From positions 1,116,001 through 1,180,000 of the forward strand of contig NZ_AP025172.1 in NCBI RefSeq assembly GCF_003402535.2: DNA of 64,000 nucleotides. The letters run 5' to 3'. The stretch comes from Cupriavidus sp. P-10 (lineage in GTDB: Bacteria; Pseudomonadota; Gammaproteobacteria; Burkholderiales; Burkholderiaceae). Under the pieces are notes generated by a model. The model did not search any database, was not told the origin of the DNA, and was given only the letters and a program-made list of their open reading frames with translations. Shown piece after piece: positions 18,595-27,511 of this stretch (positions are counted from its first letter, which is position 1; each line of letters begins with the position of its first letter). The translations under genes were made by a program, and so were the position numbers.

Positions 18595-19575
18595 ATGCCT
18601 CCCGTACTGGTAAATATCTCCACTGCTGCCTGCACTCCTTTCCCTGCCTTGTTGTTCGAGAACCGGGCACTGGCGCTGGCCTACTGGCAGTCCGCCGGTC
18701 TGCGCGGAACCGGTTCAATGATGGCGTTTCTCGACGACTGGGTCACAAACTCGGAGATCCTCCAAACGCTGACCAGCGCCAGATCGACGCAGGAAGCCAT
18801 CATCGAACATGGCGCGGATATCGCCGGCCTAAGACTGAATCAGCCAGTTTCCCCTCGCCAGGTCTATTGCACGATCGCGAACTATCGCAGCCAGCTTGTG
18901 GAATCTGCCCTGGATGCAGCAGATGGGCCGCAAGGGCCGCAAGCACATGCCCGACGCGAAGCAGTGCTCCAATCTATTGAAACCCGGCGCAGCGATGGTA
19001 AACCCTATATCTGCCTGAAAGGAGCGGCTTGCGTATCCGGCCCGTACGACGTGCTGCCTGTTGAGGCCGATATGGCCTCCCTTGACTGGGAAGTCGAGAT
19101 CGGGATCGTTATCGGTCGTCATACGCAGCATATCGATGCAGCAAGCGCGTTCGACTATGTCGCAGGCTACTGCGTGGTGAATGATATTACGCTGCGTGAC
19201 AGCGTCTTTCGCCTAGACCTGCCAATGCTTGGCGCTGACTGGTTGCAGTCCAAGTCCCGCAAGGGCTGGTTGCCGACCGGACCGTGGCTGGTGCCGGTGT
19301 GGGAGATTGAAGATCCATCGGCACTGCGCCCGTGGCTGCGCCTCAACGGTGACTTGATGCAGGACGGCATGGCCAACGACATGGTTTTCAGCATTGCCGA
19401 GCAGATCGCCTACCTGTCGACGCAGGCTCCGCTGCAACCAGGTGACCTCATCTGCACCGGGACACCGGCGGGAATCGGCAGTCACCACGGTCGGTATCTG
19501 CGCGCCGGGGACGTCGTCCAGGCAGGTGTAGACGGTCTGGGCGCTCAACGCGTTTTGTGTACACGGCCCGATTGA
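18595..19575 (+). CDS. Fumarylacetoacetate hydrolase (FAH)-family protein
   Basis: The 326-residue product carries the C-terminal FAH domain. The metal-site motif is LDWEVEIGIVIGR (about 162-174), and VVNDITLRD, the GKGW-like SRKGWLPTGPWLV and the signature QPGDLICTGTPAGIG follow. Family members hydrolyse, decarboxylate or isomerise 2-oxo or 1,3-dicarbonyl acids with Mg2+. An extra N-terminal half of about 100 residues is typical of the longer subgroup. The start at 18595 is the first ATG that keeps this domain intact; a Shine-Dalgarno is not obvious. The dehydrogenase follows after 38 bp. A second FAH gene (29685-30470) is controlled by the same operator type. Confidence 0.87.
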   Translation: MPPVLVNISTAACTPFPALLFENRALALAYWQSAGLRGTGSMMAFLDDWVTNSEILQTLTSARSTQEAIIEHGADIAGLRLNQPVSPRQVYCTIANYRSQLVESALDAADGPQGPQAHARREAVLQSIETRRSDGKPYICLKGAACVSGPYDVLPVEADMASLDWEVEIGIVIGRHTQHIDAASAFDYVAGYCVVNDITLRDSVFRLDLPMLGADWLQSKSRKGWLPTGPWLVPVWEIEDPSALRPWLRLNGDLMQDGMANDMVFSIAEQIAYLSTQAPLQPGDLICTGTPAGIGSHHGRYLRAGDVVQAGVDGLGAQRVLCTRPD

Positions 19576-19613
19576 GGCCACCTGTTTGCCACCAAGGGAG
19601 CGAAGGGAAAATC

Positions 19614-20591
19614 ATGTCTGCTATCGTATTGCTGACGGACTATGCTTGGCCGGACGACTCGGTCGAGCGTCGCGTCATTGAATCTGCCGGCTTCAGGCTG
19701 GTCACCGGACCGGCATCCCCCGCGCCGGAAGCCGCCATCGATGCACTCGTCGAGCAGCATCAACCGGATGCGATCATGACCTGCTGGGCGCCGGTGTCGT
19801 CCGCGGCGATTCACGCAAGCTCAAGCCTCAAGGTCGTAGCGCGGCTCGGGGTGGGACTCGACAACATCGCGGTTGATGCGGCAACGGAGCACGGCGTCTG
19901 GGTCACGAACGTACCGGACTACTGCGTCGCCGAAGTCTCGGACCATGCCGTCGCCTTTGCCCTGGCATGGACCCGCGGGCTCATTAGCTTTGACCGCGAG
20001 GTTCGATCCGGGCGTTGGAACCCGGCGAGCGCAAACCTAAGACGGCTCGCCAACATGACATGCGGGATCATTGGCTACGGCCGAATCGGCCACGCAACCG
20101 CGATGAAGCTGAATGCCTTTGGTTGCCGGATCCTTGCCCATACGCTGTATCCCCCAGCCGACGCAGGACATGTCCAGTTTGTCGGCTTTGAAGATCTGAT
20201 GGCAGAAAGCGACATCGTGATCGTCCATGTGCCGTTGACCGAGTCGACCTATCACCTGATCAACCGGTCGAGTCTTGCGCTGATGAAGCAGGACAGCTTG
20301 CTCATCAACGTCAGCCGGGGAGCTATCGTAGATACTGACGCCGTGGTCGAAGCGCTCGAGACAGGGCAGCTCTCTGGCGCCGCCCTGGATGTGCTAGAGA
20401 CTGAGCCGGCGGTGCCGCAGGCGCTCTTGTCTTGCACAGGCGCGATGCTGACTCCGCACGTTGCGTTCTCATCTGACGCATCGCTGACGGAACTGCGTCG
20501 ACGTGCAGCCGAGGAAGTGGTCCGCGTGCTGCAAGGGTCGACGCCCGAGCAGCCACGCAACGATCCCCGGCCGCAGCACGCGCACCGGTAA
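19614..20591 (+). CDS. D-isomer-specific 2-hydroxyacid dehydrogenase (hydroxypyruvate/glyoxylate reductase-like)
   Basis: The 325-residue product has the NAD(P)-binding motif GIIGYGRIG (151-159), the substrate-site VARLGVGLDNI (75-85) and the catalytic triad Arg235 (NVSRGAIVD), Glu264 (LETEP) and His282 (LTPHVAF). It is a cytosolic enzyme interconverting a 2-oxo acid and a D-2-hydroxy acid. Hydroxypyruvate or phosphoglycerate-like substrates are usual for this subgroup, but the specific one cannot be read off. AAGGGAAAA precedes the ATG. It sits between the FAH and kinase genes in the site-D operon, so it probably reduces the FAH product before phosphorylation; that order is inference. Confidence 0.9.
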   Translation: MSAIVLLTDYAWPDDSVERRVIESAGFRLVTGPASPAPEAAIDALVEQHQPDAIMTCWAPVSSAAIHASSSLKVVARLGVGLDNIAVDAATEHGVWVTNVPDYCVAEVSDHAVAFALAWTRGLISFDREVRSGRWNPASANLRRLANMTCGIIGYGRIGHATAMKLNAFGCRILAHTLYPPADAGHVQFVGFEDLMAESDIVIVHVPLTESTYHLINRSSLALMKQDSLLINVSRGAIVDTDAVVEALETGQLSGAALDVLETEPAVPQALLSCTGAMLTPHVAFSSDASLTELRRRAAEEVVRVLQGSTPEQPRNDPRPQHAHR

Positions 20592-20733
20592 TGCGTTTCG
20601 ACAACACCGGTTCGTTCCACACATGCTACGCGGGGCCATCTCAGCATTGCTGCATGCCCTGCCGGCCTAAAGCGCGCGATGACTCGCAAGCGTCGTCCGC
20701 CGCAATGCCATTGACTTCAACCGCTAAGGCGAC

Positions 20734-21771
20734 ATGACGATCTCCGAAACATTTTCATCCTTTGACGTCGAGCAGACGCTCCTTGTGTCCTTCCTGACTT
20801 CTCACGGCCTCATGTCCGCTGCTGAGGAAGCGTCCTTCAGCCGCCTGACCGGAGGTGTGTCATCCGATATCTGGAAAGTCGACCTGCCTGGCCGTACTTT
20901 TGCCGTCAAACGTGCACTGGGTAAACTCAAGGTAGCTGCAGACTGGGAGGCCCCCTTGACACGCAATGCCTATGAGTGGGCATGGTTGCAGTTTGCCTCG
21001 GAGCACGTGCCCGACAATGTTCCGCGGCCGATCGCTCGCGATGCCGAGGCAGGACTCTTCGCGATGTCGTTCCTTCCGCCTCGGATGTACCCCGTCTGGA
21101 AGGCCCAGCTGATGGCAGGCCATATCGAGTGGTCAGTAGCAAATGAAGTCGGTCGTGTCCTCGCCAAGCTGCATGCCGCCAGCGCGGCGAAACCGGATCT
21201 CGCGGCCAAGTTCGATTCGGCAGAGAACTTTCACGCGCTTCGGCTCGAACCGTACCTCCTTGCCACGGCGGCACGAAACCCTCACGTAGCTGATGTACTG
21301 GTGCAGCTTGCCCAACGGACTCGCGACACGCGGCTTGCCCTGGTTCATGGCGATGTGAGTCCGAAGAACATCCTGGTCGGCCCCAAAGGCCCCGTGTTTC
21401 TCGACGCCGAATGCGCATGGTACGGGGATCCCGCGTTCGATCTCGCCTTCTGCCTCAACCACCTGCTGCTGAAGTGCATCGTGCAACCGGATAGCCGTGA
21501 CGCATTGATTAAGTGCTTCGAATCCTTGGCCACGGAGTATCTTCAACAAGTCAGCTGGGAGCCAGCCGACGGCCTGGAAGCACGTGCGGCCAGCCTGCTG
21601 CCTGCGCTGCTGTTGGCGCGTGTCGACGGCAAATCACCCGTCGAATACCTTAGCCAGGAAAAGCATAAGGAACTGGTACGCTCGGTGGCCTTTGGCTTCT
21701 TGCGCCAGCCGGTATCCAGGTTGATGGAAGTAGCCGACGGTTGGCGCGTTGCGCTAGCACGCGGCTGCTGA
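20734..21771 (+). CDS. Aminoglycoside phosphotransferase (APH)-fold small-molecule kinase
   Basis: The 345-residue product has a kinase-like fold: a Gly-rich loop LTGGVSSDIW (39-48), a VAIK-like AVKR with Lys59, the catalytic loop HGDVSPKN (205-212) and the metal-binding LDAE with Asp224, followed by WYGDPAFDLAF. This is the APH/choline kinase/methylthioribose kinase superfamily, which phosphorylates hydroxyls of metabolites as well as antibiotics. Being the last gene of an operon with transporter, FAH hydrolase and hydroxyacid dehydrogenase argues for a metabolic kinase, not resistance. The acceptor is unknown. A hydroxy acid such as glycerate would fit the enolase paralogue in the same regulon. 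Confidence 0.85.
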   Translation: MTISETFSSFDVEQTLLVSFLTSHGLMSAAEEASFSRLTGGVSSDIWKVDLPGRTFAVKRALGKLKVAADWEAPLTRNAYEWAWLQFASEHVPDNVPRPIARDAEAGLFAMSFLPPRMYPVWKAQLMAGHIEWSVANEVGRVLAKLHAASAAKPDLAAKFDSAENFHALRLEPYLLATAARNPHVADVLVQLAQRTRDTRLALVHGDVSPKNILVGPKGPVFLDAECAWYGDPAFDLAFCLNHLLLKCIVQPDSRDALIKCFESLATEYLQQVSWEPADGLEARAASLLPALLLARVDGKSPVEYLSQEKHKELVRSVAFGFLRQPVSRLMEVADGWRVALARGC

Positions 21772-21929
21772 ATCGACGGGCTAGCGCCCAGAAGCAGGAT
21801 CCACCGCTCCGCCCTCGCCTCCTGCGTTCGCTCAGGAGGCAGCCTCTCCTGTTAGTGTGACGTGTGAAAACCTGGCGCGAAGGAAAAAACGCGTTCATAA
21901 GATATCCCCCCATGCGGTAGCGGCGCGCC

Positions 21930-22345
21930 TCAGCCGCAGGCGACGAAAGGCATCTGGCTTGCCATCTCCGTGATGTCCGGTACGCTGGCGGAAGGAGGTC
22001 GGTCAACAATGTCGGCGACCGCATCGGCGACGTGGCGAGCATCGACATCTGCTCAGGTGTCACCGTGCCATTGGCTTGCAGCACGCCCTTCTGCATTCGT
22101 CCCGACAGCTCGCTCAGTGCATTGCCGATGTCGATGGGGCTACAGAGATGGCGCGGCCATCCAGTGCAATGCTCTTGGTCAGCCTCTGTAGCGCGTGCTT
22201 GCAGGCTGCGTAAGGCGATGACAATGGACGATGCACATGCGCAGTGATCGAGCCATTGTTGATCATTCGCGCGCCCTGCGGCGATTGGCGCCGCATCAAG
22301 AATGTCCGCCTCGTGCTATGACAGGTTCATTGACTGGTGTTGCGG
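21930..22345 (-). pseudogene. Short-chain dehydrogenase/reductase remnant (C-terminal part)
   Basis: On the minus strand INNGSITAHVHRPLSSPYAA with the YxxxK motif (YAACK), TKSIALDGRAI and then, in shifted frames, PIDIGNALSELSGRMQKGVL and VPDITEMASQMPFVACG form the second half of an SDR. At least two frameshifts and no N-terminal Rossmann motif are present. It is one of three decayed genes packed in 21.9-23.3 kb. Confidence 0.7.
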
Positions 22346-22483
22346 ATCCGTGCTTGCTGCGAGCCGCGGCCTTGAGACCGATGGCGCGCCAGCCGATGGC
22401 GCACTACCCACACAACAGCCCGTACTGCTACCTCATCAGAAGTGCATTGCACCAGGTCATGGCAGCGATCGAGCGAAGCTGAA

Positions 22484-22710
22484 TCCGGATAAATGCCCAG
22501 TTCGGCCGCCGCGCCAAGCACTACGGCGATCTCGCGCGGCGAGCCGGCGGCCATCGCACCGTTGATCAACGCGATGACGTGCTGGCGGGGGCAGCCAGCA
22601 ACATTGCGCAGCGAGCCGGCCAGAGCCCGAATGCAGCTCAGTAGTTCCGAAGGTGAGTGATTGCGTAGGCTCGCCTGCCGGCGCGGCGTCCCAACCGCAG
22701 CGTTGTTCAT
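22484..22710 (-). pseudogene. Carboxymuconolactone decarboxylase/AhpD-like remnant
   Basis: The minus-strand reading (ELLSCIRALAGSLRNVAGCP, then GAMAAGSPREIAVVLGAAAE) resembles the helical core of the CMD/AhpD family, where A-A-G-x-x-x-x-E-I-A-E-V-L is typical. The frame continues into unrelated sequence and the metal/redox residues are not clear. The assignment is tentative. Confidence 0.4.
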
Positions 22711-22729
22711 GAAGTTCTCGCAATGGCTG

Positions 22730-23283
22730 AGAGCTATGCCGGGAAATGATGTCGGCGGGATCGAAGACGGCCTTGACCGCTTCCATTAGTCGCGGATCCG
22801 GCGGGCCCTCGTACTGATTGGAATGCGTGACGCATGATTTACCCGCTTCCCTGATCAGCGCTGATGCTGCCGCCGAACTGCATCACCTGCTCCAGCGATG
22901 CGTCAGTGAGCGAGGCGCCCTTACGGGCGGCCCGGTCGTCCGGTGCACCGGATGGGCGCGACGGGTCGTAGTCCCAAGAATGCCCGGAGACAAACAGCCG
23001 GATGCCTGGGCATAGTGTGAGCCGACGCGCCTCGTCGATAAAGAGCTGCTTGAGGGCGTACGTAGCCACTATTGTCCTTGCGCAGCTTGCAGAGGTCGTT
23101 GTAGACCGCGCCCGATGGCTGGACCGCCGGTACCCAATACCAGTTCGCGGGCCATGCCGAAGTACGCGACGTTGACACCGCCTGCATTGGTCGCCAGGTT
23201 CCGCCGGTCTGGCAGGAACCCACGGCGCCCAGGCGACCCCAACGCTCGCAGCCGCACTCTGCTGCGATAACCTGCGGCCGCGG
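22730..23283 (-). pseudogene. FAD-linked oxidase (FAD_binding_4, D-lactate/glycolate oxidase type) remnant
   Basis: Scattered through three minus-strand frames are NLATNAGGVNVAYFGMAREL (the conserved FAD-binding segment of the GlcD family), GAVYNDLCKLRKDNSGY, SLEQVMQFGGSISA and PRLMEAVKAVFDPADIIS, the last being the usual C-terminal DP-x-x-I-x-NPG region. Several frameshifts and missing parts show decay. A 2-hydroxyacid oxidase once lay between the kinase operon and the b561 gene. Confidence 0.7.
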
Positions 23284-23853
23284 CTAGGTAATCGACCGCG
23301 AAGGATGCGGCAACCGGTTCTTCCTCGGGAGCATCGATAGCAGCAATGCATCTCGATTGATGAAATGATGCTTCAGCGCCATCATCACATGACCGCAAAT
23401 CAGCGCCAGTATCATGTAGGCTAGCACCTTGTGCACCACACTCAGAGTCACGGTCAGTGCCGGATTCTTGTCGATAAGCGGCGGCAGGAAAAAGATCTCG
23501 GCCACCGGAATCTTGTAACCCGCAGCAGAACTCCATAGCCATCCCGAAAGGGGAAGTGCGACCATACAAGCATAGAGTAGAAAGTGACCGATCTTCGCTG
23601 CGTTTCGTTCCAGGCTTGACATCCCGTCCGGCGCCGCAGGAGCGGGGTGTGTCAGACGCCAGATGATCCGAATGGCAATGAGAAAGAGCGTCACGCTCGC
23701 GACAGACTTATGGATCATGATACTGTCCGTCTGGATTTTTTCTTTCAAGGTGAGCAGGCTCGAGTAGTAGCCAATTACCCAGGCGACGAGAATCAGCACC
23801 GCCATTGACCAATGCAGTAGTTTGGCCATGGTCGTATAGTTGGTTTTCTCCAT
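23284..23853 (-). CDS. Cytochrome b561-family membrane protein
   Basis: The 189-residue product has four hydrophobic segments and the four haem-ligand-type histidines of bacterial b561 (KLLHWSMAVL, MIHKSVAS, GHFLLYACM and VVHKVLAYM). These inner-membrane dihaem proteins pass electrons between quinol and periplasmic or membrane partners. The ATG at 23851-23853 is preceded by GAGGAG at good spacing; longer upstream frame is not membrane-like. It is probably the last gene of the dioxygenase-AhpD-alcohol dehydrogenase operon driven from site E, though a 174-bp gap separates it from the alcohol dehydrogenase. An electron-transfer role in this pathway is inference. Confidence 0.87.
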   Translation of the reverse strand: MEKTNYTTMAKLLHWSMAVLILVAWVIGYYSSLLTLKEKIQTDSIMIHKSVASVTLFLIAIRIIWRLTHPAPAAPDGMSSLERNAAKIGHFLLYACMVALPLSGWLWSSAAGYKIPVAEIFFLPPLIDKNPALTVTLSVVHKVLAYMILALICGHVMMALKHHFINRDALLLSMLPRKNRLPHPSRSIT

Positions 23854-24027
23854 TATTTGTCTCCTCTGATCGTAGATGGTGCGAAGCGCCAGCGATGCCG
23901 GCCTTCGATCCCTGAACTTCATCGATTCTGTCCCCGCCCTTCTCCCCGCCAGCTTTTTATCTTTCTGTCTGATCGGTTTGAACTCCCGCTGAACGCAACG
24001 GAGGCCTTCAGCAGGAGGACCAGGCAC

Positions 24028-25137
24028 TTACGGGATCACGACGTAGTTGCTGAACCCTCCGTCGCGGTCCTTGAGTCCGGAAATCGCCTCATTGACGTCC
24101 GCGAGCGGGAAGCAGCGGTTCTCCAGATACGACAGATCAATGGTTCCCGTGCGCACCATCTCCGCCATCTCCTGTCCTTGCGCAGTCGTGAACCAGTTCG
24201 AGCCAATCAACTGGATCTGCTCGTCCATCAGCCACTTGACATCGACCGGAAGATTCTCCGCGACGCCGCCGACATTGACCACCTTGCCGCCACGTCGCAC
24301 GCCCTTCATCGAGTCGAGCATCGTCGATGCAGGCGCCTTTGCACCCAACGCACTGATCACGAAATCGGCGCCCTCGCCACCAGTCAGCGAGCGCGCCCAC
24401 TCTCCGGTTGACTTTTCACCGAGGCGGATCACCTCGATCCGGTCGGGCGCAAGCGCCTTCACGCGCTGCAGGAGCCGCTCATCCCGGCCGGTTCCAATAA
24501 TCCGGGAAAGCCCCATCGCGAGGCCAAGAACCGTCGCCGCTACCCCAAGCGTTCCGGTAATGCCGTCGATCAGCGCGACCTGGCCCGGCCCCGCGCCCGC
24601 GTTCTTCAGCGCTCCGTAGGACGTGCCCAGGTAGCCGAACCTGCCGGCCCGCTCAAACGGCAGATTGTCGGGAATATTGACAATCGCGTACTCAGGGGCG
24701 GTCATGTACTCCGAGAAGCCACCGTATGGGTACAGGTCGAAGATCTTCTGGCCATCACGGCTGGTGCTGAAATAGCCGTTGAGCGTGTAATAGCGGCAAA
24801 GACTGCGGTGCCCCGCCTTGCAGGCCGAGCACGAACCGCACGAGCGCAACGGGCTGACATAGACCCGGTCGCCAGGCTTCGCATTGATCACGGCTTCACC
24901 GACTTCTTCGATCACGCCCGCCGGATCCAGCCCGAAAATGGCCGGAAACTTCGGCAACGGCTGGTGCGGAAACCATGTCATCCAGTTATTGATCACATTC
25001 GCCATGTTCGGCACGATGCCGCAAGCTTTCACGCGCACCAGCACATCGGTCGGGCGGGGCTTCGGCACAGGAATCGTGTCGAGCGTCATCGGCGTACCAA
25101 GGGCATGCAGCCTGGCTGCAACCATTGTCTTTTCCAT
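24028..25137 (-). CDS. Zinc-dependent medium-chain alcohol dehydrogenase-like oxidoreductase
   Basis: The 369-residue product has the GroES-like N-terminal domain with the structural-zinc cysteines CGSCSACKAGHRSLC (about 100-114), the G-D-R-V motif and a Rossmann domain (about 180-300; DGITGTLGVAATVLGLA). The catalytic-zinc ligand His in the usual GHE segment is replaced (FGLDPAG), so the catalytic metal site is unusual for this superfamily. An alcohol or semialdehyde oxidation or a reduction is expected, cofactor NAD(P). The ATG (25135-25137) lies 54 bp from the AhpD-like gene stop on the same strand. It belongs to the site-E operon of ring-cleavage-associated genes. Confidence 0.85.
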   Translation of the reverse strand: MEKTMVAARLHALGTPMTLDTIPVPKPRPTDVLVRVKACGIVPNMANVINNWMTWFPHQPLPKFPAIFGLDPAGVIEEVGEAVINAKPGDRVYVSPLRSCGSCSACKAGHRSLCRYYTLNGYFSTSRDGQKIFDLYPYGGFSEYMTAPEYAIVNIPDNLPFERAGRFGYLGTSYGALKNAGAGPGQVALIDGITGTLGVAATVLGLAMGLSRIIGTGRDERLLQRVKALAPDRIEVIRLGEKSTGEWARSLTGGEGADFVISALGAKAPASTMLDSMKGVRRGGKVVNVGGVAENLPVDVKWLMDEQIQLIGSNWFTTAQGQEMAEMVRTGTIDLSYLENRCFPLADVNEAISGLKDRDGGFSNYVVIP

Positions 25138-25191
25138 ACAGTACCTTTTGCAGTTAAATCAGTTCGAACTAGACTGTTGTCGCAGGGCGTA

Positions 25192-25725
25192 TCAGCGATA
25201 GCCCTCTTCCAGCTCGATGTCCAGCGCGCCCATGATGCGCACGCCTGAGTTGTACCAGCCAATGGTCAGCACCAGTTCGACCAACTGGCGTTCCGGAAGG
25301 AACTCGGCTGCCGCGCCCCAGGTCTGCGCGCTGACATTCACCTTTTGCGTAGACTCTTCGGCGAACTTCATTACGGCGCGCTCGCACGCGTCAAAAAGCG
25401 GCGACGTTTTGAACTCCGGGATTGCCTTCAGTTGCGCTTCGCTGATCCCCGCCTTTAGGCCGTGCGACTGATGATGTGCAATCTCATACTCCGATCCGGT
25501 GCAATGCCCGACCGTGAGAATTGCAAGCTCGCGAAGTCTGGGGCTCAGTTCCGAAGCGCGCAGCGCGTTTGCATATGACAGGAACTGATCCAGGATTTCA
25601 GGCACATTCGCGAGTGCCCTGAAGATGTTGGCGGTGGGGACTTTTCGTTCGCGTTCGAGCCTGTCAAAGATAGCCTGGTCGGCACCAGCGCAGTTCGAAC
25701 GATCAAGGTATTTGATTCGTGACAT
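25192..25725 (-). CDS. Carboxymuconolactone decarboxylase/AhpD-family protein
   Basis: The 177-residue product is an all-helical CMD-domain protein: LSPRLRELAILTVGHCTGSE (about 66-85) followed by EIAHHQSHGLKAGISEAQL. The redox CxxC of AhpD peroxidases is reduced to a single Cys near HCTGSEYEIAHH, which fits the decarboxylase/unknown branch, not peroxiredoxin reductase. Its start ATG (25723-25725) follows AGAGG. The gene is 17 bp downstream of the extradiol dioxygenase gene, so tight co-transcription is likely. The specific reaction is unknown; lactone or ring-fission-product processing is suggested by context only. Confidence 0.82.
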   Translation of the reverse strand: MSRIKYLDRSNCAGADQAIFDRLERERKVPTANIFRALANVPEILDQFLSYANALRASELSPRLRELAILTVGHCTGSEYEIAHHQSHGLKAGISEAQLKAIPEFKTSPLFDACERAVMKFAEESTQKVNVSAQTWGAAAEFLPERQLVELVLTIGWYNSGVRIMGALDIELEEGYR

Positions 25726-25742
25726 GATTGGAAAACCTCTTT

Positions 25743-26756
25743 CTATGCCTGATTTTTTGCCAATAGCTGCTTCTGTACGTAGCTTTCGAGCGTCTCGGGT
25801 TTTGGTTTTTCCACCGCCGGAATGAGCGATGCCTCCTCGAAGCTTGTGGCCTCGAAGTACCACCGTTCCGGTGCCGGAAGACCCCAGCGCACGTTCGTGC
25901 TTAGCGTGGCCGCATCCCACCGCACTGGTTCAAGCTCGGTGTCGATGGTCTGGTAGTGACTGTTGAACAGCTCTACACGATGCCCATCGGGATCGCGTAG
26001 ATAGACAAAGAGCATTCCCCCCGGGCCGTGACGGCCTGGTCCGCGTTCGACCTCTGTGCCGTACCCGTAGATTCCGGCAAAGTCACACGCGTCGAAAATG
26101 TTGTGCGACTCGGAGACGGTATAGGCGAAGTGATGCAGCTTCGGCCCTTCGTTCTGCACAATTGCCAGGTCAAGGCAGGTGCCCTTGCGATACATGAACG
26201 CGCCAAGCAACTTGTCACCATGCGCAAGGTATTCCGAGTTGCGGAAACCGAGCCGGCTGTAGAACGCGCACAATGCATAGGTGTCGGGCGCGAATATCTG
26301 GAAGTGATCGAGCCGCTGGGCGTGTGCCCCTTTGAAGATTTCGCGGTTCAGGTATTGACGCTCGCGCGTTTCCATCGTTGCGCAAAGTTCAATCTTCGTG
26401 CCGATCGGATCCGTGACATGAAGCGTGCGGCCCTGATACGCAACGTCAGCCCACTCTGCTGGCAAGCCCTCGTCTTTGAAAAATTGATAGGCGAGATCCA
26501 GATCCTCTTCGAAGAACACGCGAAAGCCCAATCGCTTGCATGTCGCCTCGCCTTGTGTCTGCACCAGGACAAGGCTGTGATGACAGGCCTCTGCCAGTCC
26601 GCGCAGATAGCAGACCTGATCGTCCTCATCGGAGACAACGAGACCCACGATATCGACGTAAAACTGGCGACTCTTCGCCAGGTCCGATACATGCAGGACG
26701 ACATGGCTGGTCCGGGTGATGTTGAATGGCGGGCGAAGATTTACGGGTGGCAGCAT
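25743..26756 (-). CDS. Type I extradiol ring-cleavage dioxygenase (homoprotocatechuate 2,3-dioxygenase-like)
   Basis: The 337-residue product has two vicinal-oxygen-chelate repeats (about 14-130 and 147-270). Predicted Fe/Mn ligands are His151 (RLDHF), His209 (KLHHF) and Glu262 (HRVELF), and ERGPGRHGPGG is the conserved Arg/His loop of HPCD enzymes. It would open a catecholic ring next to its hydroxyls with O2. Compared with the HPCD I remember, the second-sphere acid/base histidine (KQTVHD there) is replaced (KGTCLD, Leu195). The substrate is therefore uncertain. It is the first gene of the minus-strand operon with AhpD-like, alcohol dehydrogenase and b561 genes, behind operator site E. Confidence 0.87.
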   Translation of the reverse strand: MLPPVNLRPPFNITRTSHVVLHVSDLAKSRQFYVDIVGLVVSDEDDQVCYLRGLAEACHHSLVLVQTQGEATCKRLGFRVFFEEDLDLAYQFFKDEGLPAEWADVAYQGRTLHVTDPIGTKIELCATMETRERQYLNREIFKGAHAQRLDHFQIFAPDTYALCAFYSRLGFRNSEYLAHGDKLLGAFMYRKGTCLDLAIVQNEGPKLHHFAYTVSESHNIFDACDFAGIYGYGTEVERGPGRHGPGGMLFVYLRDPDGHRVELFNSHYQTIDTELEPVRWDAATLSTNVRWGLPAPERWYFEATSFEEASLIPAVEKPKPETLESYVQKQLLAKNQA

Positions 26757-26791
26757 ACGAACCTCGTCTGGGGGGAATATTCAAAAGCGCG

Positions 26792-26836
26792 CGCTAACGT
26801 TCGCATAAAAATAGGGCAGAAGCCGGCAAAGATCAA
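26792..26836 (-). promoter_or_regulatory. Promoter with LacI-type operator (site E) for the dioxygenase operon
   Basis: Read on the minus strand, TTGATC (26831-26836) and TATTTT (26808-26813) are 17 bp apart. The operator, CGCTAACGTTCGCA on the plus strand (26792-26805), covers the expected start, 36 bp upstream of the dioxygenase ATG. It matches the consensus at 12 of 14 positions. Confidence 0.6.
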
Positions 26837-26856
26837 TAAGAGTTGTAGTGGGAAGT

Positions 26857-27435
26857 TTAGGGCTGCGCGGTCGCGGATGGTGTGCGCGCAAGCACTGCGA
26901 TTTCTGCGGCCAGGCCGCTAACGGCATCCAACAGGAATTTCACGCTTGCCTCGTCGACCAGCCTGCCCTCCCGAACCTTGTCGTGAACGCCGGCGATGAC
27001 CACCTGTGGCCAGGCAATGACGCGCGCGAGCATGCCGGAAAGCGTCTCTTTCAGTTGGGCCTGTGCGCGGACGCCACCGGTAAAGGCTGGTGAGCTGGTC
27101 ACGATCAGCACCGGCTTGCCCTTCATTGGCGAAGTCAGTGCGGGGCGCGACACCCAGTCAAGCGCGTTCTTCAGGACTCCAGGCATGCCATGGTTGTATT
27201 CCGGCGAGCACAATATGATTCCATCGCTCGCCTCGATCGCAGACTTTAATCGCTGAACGCCTGGCGGCACGCCGCAAAGCTCCACGTCCTGGTTATAGGG
27301 CGGAATATCGTCCAGTGTGACGACGGAGAATCCGATGCCGGCTGGCATCGACATCTGTAGCGTTCTGAGCACGGCGGTATTGTTTGACTCCCGACGCATG
27401 CTTCCTGATATACCCAACAGCATAAGATCTGGCAT
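26857..27435 (-). CDS. NADPH-dependent FMN reductase-family flavoprotein
   Basis: The 192-residue product has the flavodoxin-like fold of the ArsH/ChrR/SsuE family: LLGISGSMRRESNNTAVLRT (phosphate-binding loop), then ILCSPEYNHGMPGVLKNALDW, the SPEYN-G-x-P-G-x-L-K-N signature. It supplies reduced FMN or reduces quinones. The ATG (27433-27435) follows GAGGTGG. It lies 76 bp after the enolase-paralogue stop on the same strand, so it is the last gene of the cupin-enolase-reductase operon behind site F. It might protect against quinones formed from catechols or feed a flavin-dependent step; neither can be shown here. Confidence 0.87.
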   Translation of the reverse strand: MPDLMLLGISGSMRRESNNTAVLRTLQMSMPAGIGFSVVTLDDIPPYNQDVELCGVPPGVQRLKSAIEASDGIILCSPEYNHGMPGVLKNALDWVSRPALTSPMKGKPVLIVTSSPAFTGGVRAQAQLKETLSGMLARVIAWPQVVIAGVHDKVREGRLVDEASVKFLLDAVSGLAAEIAVLARTPSATAQP

Positions 27436-27511
27436 TGACGACCACCTCTCTCTTGTACAGCGAAACATTGGGGACCGGTTTCGGATGCCTGTGCCCGCGA
27501 CGCAGCCCGCG

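Noticed and set aside
20734..21771. APH-fold kinase as antibiotic resistance gene
   Set aside because: Its operon context with transporter, FAH and hydroxyacid dehydrogenase fits a metabolic kinase better; no mobile element is next to it.
25192..25725. AhpD alkylhydroperoxidase function
   Set aside because: The CxxC redox pair expected of AhpD is not present.
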